NCBI GenBank assembly: GCA_030278955.1
Contig: JAOANR010000005.1
Coordinates: 30,619,849-30,683,848, forward strand
Direction of reading: 5' to 3'
Source of the DNA: Hygrophila difformis
Taxonomy: Eukaryota > Streptophyta > Magnoliopsida > Lamiales > Acanthaceae
DNA length: 64,000 nt
Shown: in pieces, positions 21,039-34,052 of the stretch
Layout: every line of letters begins with the position of its first letter
How positions within the stretch are numbered: the first letter of the stretch is position 1
Translations under genes and position numbers: made by a program
Notes under the pieces: generated by a model
Seen by the model: the letters and a program-made list of their open reading frames with translations, nothing else
The model's database searches: none
What the model was told of the DNA's origin: nothing

Positions 21039-22158
21039 GAGTTATTTTTTTTTTTAGGCCATAACAAGGCGGTATTTCCGGTTTTAGGCCATGATAAAAC
21101 ACTATTGTAATTTTTGGCCATGACAGGGCATATGGGCTCAGCTCAAGGCCATTTTGACCAACTCAAGTGTTGCGCGGGCCGCGTGTGTGAAACGCGAGCT
21201 CCTCTTCACGCGCGGGTTGAATTGAGCGGTCTGGACCCGATTCACCAATTTTCTTCCCCAAAAATATGCCTGTTTCTCGCCTTTTAATGTAGGGGTTTAC
21301 GCAGATGCAATTGGGCACAGATTGAAGGTAGAGAACGTTCCCCCAAAATTGGCATTTAGGGAATCTGATCAGGTTTGTGCGCTGGGTAACAATTGCGACG
21401 TCAGAATCAAATTCGACTTGTGACACTTGGTATGGGCTTCCTAGAACCGACTGTGATTGTGGTCAGATTGCTTGCTTGAAGACTTGTTGATAGCTTCAAA
21501 CGCGGAGCAGCGATTCTATTGTTGCTTCACTTCGCCGGAGTTGAAGAAAATGACAACGAGAAAGATTCCAGCTGTTGTTATCTCAATCGAGCGGTGGCTG
21601 CGTAGTTTCTGAACAGAGATACCTAAATTCGGTAGGAGGTTGGCCAATCGGAGGATGGCCGGTGCGAGCTTGCTGGGGATGGAGAATAATGGTGTGTTGG
21701 GGAGATGACAGCTGGGTTTGGTGCTGGCAGGAAGGCAGAGTGGCAGCCGGATGAAGGACTATAGTGCGGGAAACAGAAGTTGAAGAAGAAGATTTTGTCG
21801 TGGGTCCCACAGAGTCAACATATATTGTTTGGTTTGAGCTGCTTCATCTCAAATCTGTTGTAGCTTAGTTCTCTTGTCTTTTATCTCAAATCCTCCGGTG
21901 ACACTAGGGTTCGATATCAATTTTCCCCCAAATTTTTGGGTTCAGGCGGAGAAGAAACGTGGTTTCAACATAACACTTTTACAATTCGGATTCAATTACG
22001 CAAGTGTGCTCACGCTGGCCCGGGTTTAGCTCCTAATGGACAAAATGGCCTAGAACTCAGCCCGTATGCCATGTAATGGCCAAAATTCATAATAGTGTTT
22101 TGTCATGGCCTAAAACTGGAAATGTCGCCTTGTTACGGCCTAAAAAAATATTTAACTC
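21039..22158. mobile_element. Non-autonomous Mutator-like element, 1120 bp, TSD GGTAAAATA
   Basis: A perfect 9-bp duplication GGTAAAATA (21030-21038 and 22159-22167) flanks long imperfect inverted repeats of about 140 bp. Each begins GAGTTA, then a T-run and AGGCC. Shared internal words include TTTTAGGCCATGA and AAAACACTATT. Long TIRs plus a 9-bp duplication define Mutator-like elements. The interior (about 21190-22010) is GC-richer than its surroundings and could be captured host sequence (Pack-MULE). I recognise no gene in it and see no transposase. Confidence 0.93.
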
Positions 22159-22167
22159 GGTAAAATA

Positions 22168-23025
22168 TCATACTTCATAGGATTTCCATTCTGATTACTT
22201 GGATGAACCAAATACCCCCTTTATATTTATGAGAAGGCTGATATATCAATCGGTAAGATCTACTAGGAATATGATTATAATGCTATCTTTATCCATGACC
22301 ACCCCAACCATCCATGATCCAACCATCTCATTATTTAATTAATTTATCTCTCCTCCAACGCATCAATATTCATCTCAATCCAACCACCCTAATTTTACAT
22401 ACTTTATCAATAACCACCCAACCACAATATTATATATAATTATTTTAATTTATAAAATTTTAAATTATGTTGAAATAAAAAAATAATGTATCAAAAATAT
22501 AAAATATTTTATCTTACTTATAAAGAATAAAAATCTAAAGTTTAAATATATTTTTTATTTATTTTTATTTTATATAAATTTTTAAATGGGTAATATATAT
22601 TAAAATTAATATATTATGTACTTAACAAAAATATAACAAAAGTGGTATCTATTTGTAGAGAATGAAAATTATAAAATTTGGTATATTTTTTTATTTATTT
22701 TTATTTTAAAATATAAAATATATAATAATTTTGATTTTATTGTTCAAAATTTTGGTTGACCAATAGAAATGAGACAAATGTCTCAATCCTGTTGGCCAAA
22801 TGAAGGGAGACCATGGGGTTGTTTTTTTTTTGGTCGAACTTGGTTGGGTCTCCCAATCCTCCTTTTTTTTTTTTTTTTTTTTTAGAGGTGGAGGTTGATC
22901 CCATTGAGACCAAGGTCATGGATGGAGGCGGACTAAAGGCCGACGATGGAAAGGGGGCCAACCTGGTGCTCTCTATTTAATCCATTGTCTGCTGATTTGG
23001 TGATGGGGATGGGTGAATGGTTTCT
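22168..23025. other. AT-rich DNA, no gene
   Basis: 22380-22740 is strongly AT-rich. 22740-22980 is less so, with a long T-run at 22862-22884. No open frame resembles a known family. Confidence 0.6.
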
Positions 23026-23030
23026 TGCAA

Positions 23031-23571
23031 GGTTGTTAAAATCGGTATTCTATATGGGAACGTTTTTCTCGTTGCAAGATCGGTATCGTAGGATCGAATC
23101 AAGATCCTAAGATCTTATGAAATTGCAATAATGAATAAACTCAATTATGTATACTAACAAGTAAATGCATTATATTGTGTGTTTATGAATCTTTCAAGTT
23201 AATTAATACAATACAGTACAAATATATCGCCATTAAACATAAAATATCTCCACATACATACATATTATGTTTATTTACACATCATACATAAGGAGTACAA
23301 TTTCTTAAGTTTAAAATTAAAGAAAAGAAGTTACTTTGATCCCAAATCATAAAATACTACAAAAAATTTATGCGTTTAAGAGGGTATGATCGTAAGATCG
23401 TAGAAGCGTTTAAGGGAGTATGACCATAAGATCGTAATATTTTACGATCAGGAATCGGGATCTTATCCAGATCTTACTAATTTTAATATCCTACAAGGAT
23501 CGGGATCGTTTTAGAGATGTGTGATCGTAAAATCGTAAGATCTTAAGATCAGGATCGGGATATTAACAACT
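23031..23571. mobile_element. Possible hAT-like MITE with GATCGTAAGATC repeats
   Basis: GGTTGTTAAAATCG near 23031 and the inverse GATATTAACAACT near 23559-23571 form imperfect terminal repeats. Between them, GATCGTAAGATC and GGATCGGGATC words recur on both sides. ATGGTTTC (23018-23025) and ATGGTTTA (23572-23579) could be a decayed 8-bp duplication. The left copy is offset by five bases, so this is tentative. Confidence 0.45.
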
Positions 23572-23819
23572 ATGGTTTATTGGACATCTACTTACTCTTG
23601 TGTATGGAAGGACTTCATTTTGTGTAGTTTTAGCAGCGTGTTCGGCTACTTAGTTGTTGGATCAAGAATGCTGTGTGGATTGTGGTTGATGTTTTTGCTT
23701 GAAACTGTTTTCCGTGGCACTAAAATGGTTTGGTGTATGGTAGGGTGCGGACGTTTGTCCACGCGGAGGTGCGGACGTCTTCCGCAATCATTGATTATTT
23801 TCATCATCCAACTGAATTG

Positions 23820-24185
23820 TGTTGGCCATGTCGCTGAATAACGTAGGCCATGTCGCTGAATTGCATAGGCCATGTCGCTGAATTTTGTAGGGGCCGTTGC
23901 TAAGATGTGTTCAAATGCATAGAACCATGTCGCTGAAATATAAAATTGTGTCGTTGAAATGAATACAATAATGTTGCTGAGTTGCATAGGCCATGCCGCT
24001 GAATTACATAGGCCATGGTGGTGAATTGTGAAGGCTCTGTCGCTGAGATGCGTTTAAAATCCCAATGCCCTTCAAACGACTCTAACTTCAAATGTCGTTG
24101 AGATGAATACAACAATGTCGCTGAATTGCATAGGCCGCATGGCTCTGTCGCTAAGTTGTATATGTCATGTCGCTGAGTTGCGAAT
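23820..24185 (+). repeat. Degenerate ~22-bp tandem repeat, core ATGTCGCTGAATTGCATAGG
   Basis: About a dozen copies of GGCCATGTCGCTGAATTGCATA variants run in one direction, with interspersed longer spacers. The sharpest run is 23822-23890. ATGTCGCTGA is the most conserved word. It resembles the TGTCGC core of the palindromic arrays but is not palindromic. Confidence 0.85.
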
Positions 24186-24389
24186 TCAACGGTTGCGCAC
24201 CGTAACGGTTCCCAAAATGGTTTTCCCTAAAAAAAGAAATTATTGAGTCTACAAGAGAGCGGATTTTCCTTTCCTTTTCTTATTTTTATTAAAAAAAAAT
24301 AACAAAAAAATTGTCAAACTTTTCTTTAAAATAAAATCAAAAGAATAAAGAAACGAAAATGTATATGTGGCATGAGCTTCCACCACAAT

Positions 24390-25018
24390 CAAGTATGGCA
24401 TTCTGCGGATTCGAAATTCCCACCCACCCCTATTCCCCCCTATCCCGCCCCTTTATTTCTTTTGTAATTTGTGTGGCATGAGTTTCTACCACCCATTTCA
24501 TAGTCTGTATAGGCTGTTCAGCAAAAAAAAAAAAGAAATATTAAGGAGGTATAATAGTTTGGTATGGGTAATTATTTGATATTTGCCCTTATTAGGAGCC
24601 TAAATTTTTATTAGAACCACCAAGCATGATTTGACGACCCTGATGAGGACTTACCCAAGTAGTTAAATCGCCACCTTCTAATCTTACGGTTGGGGGTTCC
24701 ATTCTCCACCTGGCCCTCTATCCTACCCCTTTATCCCTTTGAATTTTGTGTGACCTGAGCTCCCACTACCCTTTCTTTAGCTTCGGCTCCTCCAAAAAAA
24801 AAAGTATGGCGATTCATAAATGAGTGGCTCTGTGAAACCAACTCTTTTTGTTGCCCTTTATCCCTTTGTAATTTGTGTAGCATGAGCTTCCACCATTCTT
24901 TCTCTGGTTTCGACTTCTGAAAAAAATTATGGCAATTCATAAATGGGTGGCTTTGTGAGGCAACTCCTTTTGCGATTCATAATTTGTATGGCATGGACCC
25001 CCACCACCCTTTTGTTTG
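24390..25018 (+). mobile_element. Cluster of tRNA-derived SINE copies and fragments
   Basis: Three or four copies share the 3' body CCTTTATCCCTTTGTAATTT followed by GTGTGGCATGAGCTTCCACC. Two copies (about 24390-24533 and 24640-24802) have a B-box-like GGTTGGGGGTTCCATTC or GGATTCGAAATTCCC and end in A-runs. Two more (24836-24928 and 24960-25018) are 3' fragments. A fifth, longer copy lies at 41388-41572. Pol III boxes plus an A-tail indicate plant SINEs. Confidence 0.65.
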
Positions 25019-25019
25019 A

Positions 25020-25640
25020 AATAGTATTATGCACTTGCTAAGAGTACCCTTATGAAAATCTCTAACTTTACTGCTGATGAGTTCATAATCATACACCAAA
25101 CAAGTACACAACAGTACTCCTAATAAGTTCATAATGATAATCTTAATAATTGCATAATAGTACTTCATATATTTTCACAACAGTATTCAAAATAAGTTAA
25201 CAAGCGTACTTGAAACAAGTTCATAATGGTACTCTTAATAAGTACTCCATATAACAATACTTCAAACACTTTCAAACACTTTCATAATAGTACTCCAAAT
25301 AATATCGATAACAGTATTTGAAACAAGTTCGTAATTGTATTTATAACAAGTACTCCCTCCGTCCAAATAATTTTGACCACTTTTCCTCTGCACAAAATCC
25401 AATGCACTGTTTTAACGGTTAGTACCTCAAAAACGGTTCAAGTAAAAATTATAAAACATGTATATTCTAAAATTAAATAATGAACAGTGTCAAAAGTCAA
25501 ATGTAGCCAAAATTATTGGGATAGAGGGAGTATGTACAATACTTCAAACACTTTCAAAACAGTATTCCAAATAAGTTTATAATAGTACTTGAAATAAGTT
25601 CATAGTGGTACCTAAAGAAATTTATAACAGTACTTCTATA
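25020..25640 (+). repeat. Degenerate 22-24-bp repeat array (AAGTTCATAATAGTACT)
   Basis: Variants of AAGTTCATAATAGTACTCC and AACAGTACTTGAAAC recur many times across 600 bp, interrupted by a Stowaway MITE. No coding capacity is seen. Confidence 0.75.
25353..25530. mobile_element. Stowaway (Tc1/mariner) MITE, 178 bp, TA duplication
   Basis: It starts CTCCCTCCGTCC and ends in the inverse GGGATAGAGGGAG, with TA on both sides (25351-25352 and 25531-25532). This is the standard Stowaway terminal repeat. It is inserted in the repeat array around it. Confidence 0.95.
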
Positions 25641-25724
25641 ACACACGGCCCATTATGGCGTTGACTTGGTCAATTTAACCCCCAAAGCGAGCCGAATCCT
25701 TATTGGTGACCTTAAACCGGATAT

Positions 25725-26508
25725 TCAATGTATCATGACCCAAAAGCGAATTAGACTCCTTATGTAGCCTAGAAAAATTATTAACTCTTTTTCTTTGCTT
25801 ATAAATAAAAGACATGGTATTGGCACTCCCTTATATTTTACATAACAGTCATAAAGCCAGGGGCGGCCAAGTAAAATATGATATGCCATCATGGGAACCA
25901 CGTCACATATGATGTTTTTAGCATAAGATCCATATTTGATTTGAATTTTGGCCCTTCGGTTGACCTTCAAATCGCTGTTGTCACTCATCCAGTGCAAGTG
26001 GTATGATTTGGAATGGTCTTCTATTATGATACTAACCTGCGGACATCATATGCACTTACAACATTAGTGCAACTCCCATTATGAACAATTGTTGAAGCAA
26101 TACTCCCCTTTATATGACAATGACAGTAAAAGAGATTCTCCCTTTATTCGTCTGAGCGAGATTCGAATTGGGATATGTCGACACCCAGAGTCCGCATTGC
26201 TAAAAGATTGGTCAAAGTACAATCCTCCTCTGTTATTTCCTGCTCCTCGTAATACTTTTCTTAACTGTCATTGGACAGCTCGTAATATTCCTTTCAACCT
26301 GTTCATTTTCCTCATCAAAGGATGTCAAAATTTTCACAGATCCATCTTCCAGTATTGCATCTCTTTTAATAAATGGATATTCTGGTGAGTAATGTCCCTT
26401 GCGGCTATTACACTTGAAACAAGTCACATCATTTTTCTTATTTTTTTTTTTCAAACTTAGGTCTCTCGGTGCCTACAGATTTCAAACCCTCCTGTCGCGA
26501 AGTCTTGT
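25725..26508 (-). pseudogene. Old Ty3/gypsy zinc knuckle and protease fragment
   Basis: On the minus strand, a decayed CCHC knuckle reads CFKCNSRKGHYSPEY near 26380-26430, with its last Cys changed to Tyr. A protease-region piece follows at 25725-25997 with CDVVPMMAYHILLGRPW, the flap side of gypsy aspartic proteases. Frames are broken between them. The Tekay element at 26509 separates this fragment from its own gag at 37605 onward. Both are on the same strand with matching flanks (CTTGT), so they were one element. Confidence 0.8.
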
Positions 26509-29098
26509 TGTAACACCCCGATTTTTGGTCACCCAGGTCGGGATGTCACCGCCACATCCCCTAGTAAGATACGGTTTCTCCGAGCTTACTAAAGAGATGC
26601 AAGGCTAGGTATTGCAGTATTTAAAAGTATTTAAATCATTCAAGATAGCCCATACAATATAATTGGAAAATAATAATAGTATAGCGCAGCGGAAATATTT
26701 GGTTTAGTACAGTATCGCAGCGGAAAATATAAAAAGGGCCGACATGGCCAAAACACGGGTTAAACAGGCCCGTTCATAATATAGTCTAAGTACGAAATTT
26801 AAAAGCAAAATAAGTGTTCCCCAAAAACCCATGCATGAATCGTGCTCACACATGCTCATTCCACATACTCTGTAAGGAAAGGAATAAAAATGGTTTTGGT
26901 CAGCAAAATTGCTGAGTAAGTTAACACATGCATGATCGTAGGGTTTAAAAGCCATTAATTTAATAAGTTAACAAAAGCATGATAATAACATAATATTTAA
27001 TTTAATCTAATCAACTATCCAATAGCATAATTTATCTCAGGGCTCTATTTAATAGCACATATCACATGGTTTAAGATAAAAGCCATAATTTAAGTAAAGC
27101 ATTTAAATAATTTAATTGGACAACAACATAATTTAATCTAATTTAATTTAATTTAGAATCCCCATTACATTCCCAATTTTGTATTTCAAAGTTTCACGAT
27201 AGCATCGCGATGTCAACAAGTTTAGCCGGTAGCCCGGCGGCCGCAACCGTATCAGCCATACCCAGTACCACTCCGGAGCCTCGGGAAACCCATACGGATA
27301 TTCACGAGAGTGTAGGCTCTATATTTCGCCGATTTGGCAATAACACATTTCAAGTTTAGCGCGCGGGGTCACCATCGTCCATTACGGCACGAAGTGAATC
27401 GTTAGGGGGCACCCTGAAGAGCACTCACCCCTAATTTTAATTTATCAAGTTTGTAAGGGGATTTAATTTTTAAAATCTGACCTCATTTGTATGTATTTAA
27501 AAATAATATCTCAACTCGTTTCAACCCTAAAGGTTAATTCCATGTTTCAACAAGATTTCAAGATTTTGTTTCCGGTAAACCACAGTTTACTCTAAAATTC
27601 GTCAAAAATCAGATTTAACTCTAAAAATTCCAAAATTTCATATCTGACTCAGAAACATCGAGATCTACAACTTTCGTGTTTTAACGTTTTCAATCCGAGA
27701 TACCTAATTAGGTCAAAATCACCAATTTTCGCATAAGAACAATTCTGTCCGAGTTTAAAGTGTCACAGTTTAAAGATTCCGAATTCTACCATAGCAATTC
27801 AACTCCAAATTTAATGAAATTTGACAGAGATCATCTAAAGACAATTATCTACGACTTTCATGTTCGGCCAAAGATCTAAAACAGTCTAGATCCTATGTCA
27901 AAAACGTGATCAAGATCATTCCTAAGTTCTGTTCAAGATTTCAAGATCTAGATTCAATCAGCTCGGTTTCGGTGGGTTTTCACATATTAAATCAACTCCA
28001 AAACTTCTCAAAAATTTACAGTAGCTAGATCTAAGTCTTAGGAACGTTTTTCGTGTTTTAAGTTTTTCCGTTTGAGTTCGTTTTAAGGTTCGGAAAAATT
28101 CCTCAAATCTATTGCGTCGGTAGAAAGTTTAGATTGACAGATTTTCGATTTCTTGTTAATCTTTTAGTTTTGAATGTTTTAATTCATCCCAAAACCATGT
28201 AAGAGTTAACTTACTGAGTTTATGAACTTCGGGGATCGTCTATTCGAAGGCGTGGCTTCCCGTCCACCTTTTCTCCTCTCCGTTCGTCGGGTTCTACGAT
28301 CTAGATCCAATACGGGGTGTAGAAAGAAAAAGGAGATGATTAGGATTCGTTTTCGAATCGTTTATTGAATAAAGATTGGATCGAGACTTACCACGACTAT
28401 GGAGATCTATAGAGAAATTCGTCCAACAGCGTTCGTCTTGGTTTCGTGCCTCCGACGACTCCGGATTTAGGGTTTCGAACGTATAGAAGGTTGTAGGGTT
28501 TTGTAAACTTGTTTGGGGCTCCCAAGGGGTTTATTTATAGATTTCCCAAGCCCTAGGGCGTCCAACATCTGACCTAAAGGTCTTGGGTCGAGAGATGTTC
28601 AACCGAAAGTCGAAAAATCCGCGTTCGGGCGAGAGATTCACGCAACGGGCGAATCTGTCATGTGGCGCGGTCGTGGCGCGCTGTTTCCCCTTCCACCGCG
28701 CGACACTCGCCTGGACTTCAGTCCGGGCGGGTCGTGCGATCCGTCGTGCTTTTCCACCTCTCTTTCGGGTTTCTATCCCTCTATGCTCCCGAATTCCGAT
28801 TCCCGGGGTATCTTCGGGTTTCTACTTTCTCTCTAAATTTTTACTCGGGTCTAATTGGATGTTTTGGACTCGAATCCTCGATTTCATTAGTGTCGGGATT
28901 TGGTGTACAAGTTATTTACCTTTAATAATTCTTTTCATTTAATTTAATTCCTTTAATTCCTTTTTAAGTTAAATCTCATTTCTCATTTCCTTATATTTAT
29001 TTATTTATTTATTTGCTGGATTTATTTATTTATGGTATTTATTGTTTATTTATTTAATTATTGTTTTATTTTATGTTGGAAAATTCTCGGGTATTACA
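26509..29098 (-). repeat. Tekay 3' LTR
   Basis: It begins TGTAACACCCCG and ends GGTATTACA in plus coordinates. The minus-strand TATA box CTATAAATA lies near 28532-28541. It matches the copy at 34998 apart from scattered substitutions. Confidence 0.95.
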
Positions 29099-29322
29099 GT
29101 CTACCCTCCTTAAGAATCAACTTCGTCCTCGAAGTTGTGTTTCGGGTTTTCTCGTGCTAAAGGTCTTGTGTTTGTTTTATTATGTTGTGACTGAACTTAG
29201 AATTAAAACTTCTAAGCTGCCTACGTACCCGGTAAAGGGATCAAGCCATAACGTAGTTCAACAATTTACAAAAGTGCACGAAAAATAGGTGGCATGACAT
29301 CCTCTCCCCCTTAAGATTGCAG

Positions 29323-32300
29323 TTATGTCCCCATAACTGTGTCGGTATCGGTTTGGAACAATGTCGGGTATCGTTCTCTCATGTCGGATTCTACTTCCCA
29401 AGTTGCCGTCTCACTTTCGTGATTTGACCAAAGAACCTTGATCATTTTGACGGTCTTATTCCTTGTTACTCGTTCCTTAGTGTCGAGAATACGCACTGGG
29501 ACTTCTTCGTATGTCAAATCTTCATCGAGCTCAATTATCTCCGGTTGAAGTACATGTGTCGGGTCCGGCACATACTTCTTTAGTTGCGAGACATGGAAGA
29601 CATTATGAACTCTATCTAAGTGTGGCGGTAAAGCCAATCGGTAAGCTAAAGTTCCGACTCGTTCTAGAATTTCGTAAGGTCCTATATATCGAGGACTTAA
29701 CTTCCCTCGTTTGCCAAAGCGCATCACCCCCTTCATGGGTGATATCTTTAGCATGACTCTATCTCCCACTTGGAATTCTAGGTCTCGTCGTCTCACGTCG
29801 GCATAACTCTTTTGACGGTCTTGTGCGGCTTTCATCTTCCCTTGAATCACTTTGATTTGTTGAGCCATGTCTCCGATAAGTTGTGGTCCCACTACCACGG
29901 ACTTATCGTTTTCTTCCCAGCTCAATGGGCTTCGGCACTTTCGTCCATACAACGCCTCGAAAGGTGCCATGCCGATGCTAGCATGGTAGCTATTATTATA
30001 GGAAAACTCAATCAAGGGTAAATGAGATTCCCAATTTCCTTTGAATTCCAACACACATGCTCTCAGCATGTCTTCTAGTGTTTGGATTGTTCTCTCGGTT
30101 TGACCATCCGTCATCGGGTGGAATGCGGTGCTCATTTTGATTTGAGTACCGAGAGCTTTTTGTAACTCCGTCCAGAAATGAGAGACAAATCTACTGTCTC
30201 TATCGGAAATGATATCATGTGGTACTCCATGTCGTCGTACCACATTATCAATGTAGGCTCGGGCCAATTGGTCCATAGTCCACGTGTCTTTCATTGGGAT
30301 GAATATGGCTGTCTTCGTTAGCCTATCCACAATCACCCAAATCTTGTTCATGCCTTTAGGTGATCGGGGTAATCCCGAGACAAAGTCCATTGAAATGCTA
30401 TCCCACTTCCAACTTGGAATCTCTAGTGGTTGCATCAATCCTAAGGGTTTATGTCGCACTGCCTTAACCTTTTGGCAGGTGAGACATCTCGCCACGAAAT
30501 TCGCCACTTCCTTCTTCATTCCCGGCCACCAATAGATCTTCTTCAGATCTTTGTATAGCTTGTCACCTCCGGGATGTACGGAATATGGCGTGTTGTGCCC
30601 TTCCTCCATCAACCTTAGTTTCAACTCGGCACATTTAAGAGGCACACACCATCTCCCTTTGAAACGGATGCTTCCATCCTCGTGGACAGCGAATCCTATT
30701 GCCTTTCCTTCGGCAATATATCCTTTTATCTTCTCGAGTTTCGGGTCGCCCGGTTGAGCGAGTTGAATCTCGTCCAATATTGGAGTTTCTACGATCATGG
30801 CATTGACCGTTTCTCTCACTGTGCTAGGATGCACAAGTTCTAACTCCAATCTAGCCAATTCCAAGTATAATGCCGGCGGAATTACCAACGAGTTTGTCAC
30901 GTGTTGGGTTTTCCGACTTAGGGCATCGGCTACCACATTCGCCTTCCCCTCGTGGTATGCTATCTTTAAATCGTAGTCTTTAATAAGTTCCAACCACCTT
31001 CGCTGTCTCAAATTCAACTCCTTCTGAGTGAATATATATTTCAAGCTCTTGTGGTCGGTGAACATTCGACACTTCCGCCCATAAAGATAATGTCTCCATA
31101 TCTTTAGAGCGAAAACGACCGGTGCCAACTCCAGGTCGTGGGTCGGATAATTTTCCTCGTGGGGTTTTAGTTGGCGTGATGCATAGGCTACGACTCTCGA
31201 GTCTTGCATCAAGACACAACCTAAACCTTCCTTCGAAGCATCGCTATATACTTCGAAGTCACCATTCTCTGATGGTAATGTTAATACGGGTGTGGTTGTG
31301 AGTCGTTTCTTCAGCTCCTGAAACGCAGTCTCACACGCTTCGGCCCACTCGTATTTTGCTCCTTTCTTCAGTAGCTGGGTCAAAGGACGTGCAATCCTTG
31401 AAAAGTCCTTCACAAATCGTCTATAATACCCGGCTAATCCAAGGAAACTCCTTATTTCCGTTGGACTCTTCGGAGTTGCCCACTCTGTCACGGCAGAAAC
31501 TTTTGCCGGATCCACTGATACTCCATCAGCGGATACTATGTGTCCGAGAAATGCCACTTCTTTCAGCCAGAAGTCACATTTTGACAGCTTGCCGTATAGC
31601 TGATTTCTTCGCAAGATTTCTAACACTTGATGTAGGTGTTTTGCATGCTCTTCCTCGCTCTTTGAGTAGATCAGGATGTCGTCGATGAACACTACGACAC
31701 ACTGATCTAACAATTCTCGGAACACGTTGTTCATGAGATTCATGAACATGGCCGGAGCATTTGTTAACCCGAAGGATAACACGGTGAACTCGTAATGGCC
31801 ATATCGCGTTCGGAATGCCGTCTTCGGAATGTCCTTCTCGGCAATCCTCAATTGATGATACCCAGATCGCAAATCGATCTTCGAGAATACTGAAGCTCCC
31901 TTCAGTTGATCAAACAGATCCTCTATTCTCGGTAGGGGGTATTTATTCTTGATGGTCACTTGGTTCAGTCCTCGGTAATCTATGCAAAGACGTAGTCCTC
32001 CGTCTTTCTTCTTGACAAATAAAACCGGTGCTCCCCAAGGGGACGTACTCGGTCTTATGTAACCTTTTCCCAATAGCTCCTCGAGTTGTTCCTTTAACTC
32101 CTTCATTTCCAGTGGTGCCATACGGTACGGAGCTTTCGAGATAGGCTCTGTCCCCGGAATGAGATCTATAGTGAATTCAAGATCTCTCTCAGGTGGCATG
32201 CCCGGAACGTCTTCAGGGAACACGTCCGGGTATTCTCTTACCACTGGTATGCTATCAACCTTGTTTCCTTCCGCCTCAAGGTTGTGCACATAGCACGCAT

Positions 32301-34052
32301 ATAGTCCATACCCCTTATGCATCAAGTTACTCAATTTGAGTGCACTAACGATTTTGTTACTTTTCTTAGGGGGCTGAGAGTAAAAGATGACCCTCTTTCC
32401 CCTACTTTTTGACAAGGTGATCTTTTGCTTTAGGCATTCGATCACCGCTTTATACTGGGATAGCCAATCCATCCCCAGTATGACGTCAAAGTCTCTTAAG
32501 TTAAATTCTACTAAGTTCGCGAAGAATTCTACGTTCTTAATCACTATAGGAATTCCGTTATATTGTTTAGAGCAAGACACTACTTCTCCAGAAGGCAATT
32601 GAATTCTTAAGCTAATTCTCTCGCACTTAGGTAGATCTAACTCAGGCACTATCCTTGATGCTATAATTGAGCAACTAGCTCCAGAATCAAATAGAATTCT
32701 AAGGGGCGTATTCAACACATAAAATGTACCTGCCATCACTTCTCCTTGCGCAGGCACGTCCGCTTGGTTTACCACGTTCAGCCTCCCCATAGGGCGTCCC
32801 TGATTGCCTTGTTGATTCGCATTCGGCTGCTGATTTTGTTGCTGGTTTTGATTCTGAGGGGGCGGAGGTCGTTGGTTCGGATTCTGGTTTTGCGGCCTAT
32901 TTTGAGGGGGTCTGTACCCTTGGTTATTCCCGTTTCGCCCGTTTTGATTTTGAGGCTGTTCTTGCCCCGCGACCAAATCGTCCCTCTTCGTTATGTTCTC
33001 GAGCCTAGTTCGGCAATCCCGTCGAACGTGACCCATTCGACCGCATCGGTAACAGGCGCCTTGTTGCGGGCATCCCCTTGCCAGATGGGGTCGTCCACAT
33101 CTCGGGCAAGGCGGTACCGGATCTTCCGGGTTGAACCTCCTCCCAGTGTTGTTTTGTGGAGGCCTATTCGACCCTCTGCGCTGCTCGTTCCTTCCAGTGT
33201 TGTTCTCGTTTCTTGAGTCTCGGCTTCTCTTGTCTTGAGGACCCCTGCTGGACTCCCCACTCACCCTTCTTTTCAGCTGCTGCACGCGTGCTACCGCCAC
33301 AGCGCGGTCATACACTGCTTGCAAATCGGGGTAGTGTACCCCCGCGATCACCTCGCGCACGGACAGGTTCAGTCCCATCTCGAACTTCTGTGCCTTTTCT
33401 GCATCAGTAGGCACTAGCCTTGGTGCGAACCTCACCAGCTCCTTGAATCGTGTGTAGTACTCTTGTACGGTTTGGCCTCCCTGCTTCAGTAACAGGAACT
33501 CTTCGTACATGGCAGCTTTAGTACTCAAGGGATAGAATCGATCCCTGAGTAGTTCCATCATCTCCATCCACGAGTAGGGCTCGTCATCTTCAGTCAGTTT
33601 GGCTTGCGTCGCCTGCAACCAGTCGTCAGCTTCGCCTCCCAAGTAGTATGACGCGACATGCACTCTTTCTCCTTCCGGGCATTTGACTGCTCCCAGCAGC
33701 TTGTCGAAGGTCCGGATCCACTCCTCCAATTTAGCTGGATCCTCCTCACCAGCATAGTGGGGCGGCTGGTAAGGATTTACCATAGCCAGGTAGTTAGGGC
33801 GAGCTTGGGGCGGAGGTACCGCCGCAGCTTGACCCTGGTTGACTTGCGCGTTCCGAGCGCAATCAACACTTCTTCTATCGTCCTAAGACGATCGCCCACA
33901 TTGTTCGGTGCGGGGGCGTCCTGCGCACCTTGGGGTTGTTCCATCTCAGGTTGAATCGGTTCAGTGACGTTTGGTGGTGTTTCAGTGGGTGTTTCAGTGG
34001 TGGTTTGGGGAGCAGGTTGAGTTCTTCCTCTTCCTCTTCCTCTGGGTGCCAT
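29323..34052 (-). pseudogene. Tekay gag-pol polyprotein, one frameshift in gag
   Basis: Translation should start at the ATG 34050-34052 (MAPRGRGRGR). After about 66 codons the frame is lost by one base near 33851. The remaining 1486 codons (33783-29323) are uninterrupted. In order they give a capsid-type gag, two zinc knuckles ([13 protein letters not shown] and [14 protein letters not shown]) and a protease (LFDSGAS). Reverse transcriptase follows (VVFIDDIL), then RNase H ([10 protein letters not shown]) and an integrase with HHCC and DDE core. A C-terminal chromodomain-like tail ([17 protein letters not shown]) ends it. Single gag-pol frame plus chromodomain places it in the Tekay/Del clade. 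The frameshift may be a real lesion or a sequencing error; everything downstream looks functional. Confidence 0.95.

Noticed and set aside
28583..28942. 119-codon ORF repeated at 37073
   Set aside because: Lies in the Tekay LTR on the strand opposite to the element. It occurs in both LTRs only because they are copies.
32746..33216. 156-codon plus-strand ORF
   Set aside because: Antisense of the Gln/Asn/Arg-rich gag linker of the Tekay element, which lacks stops by composition.
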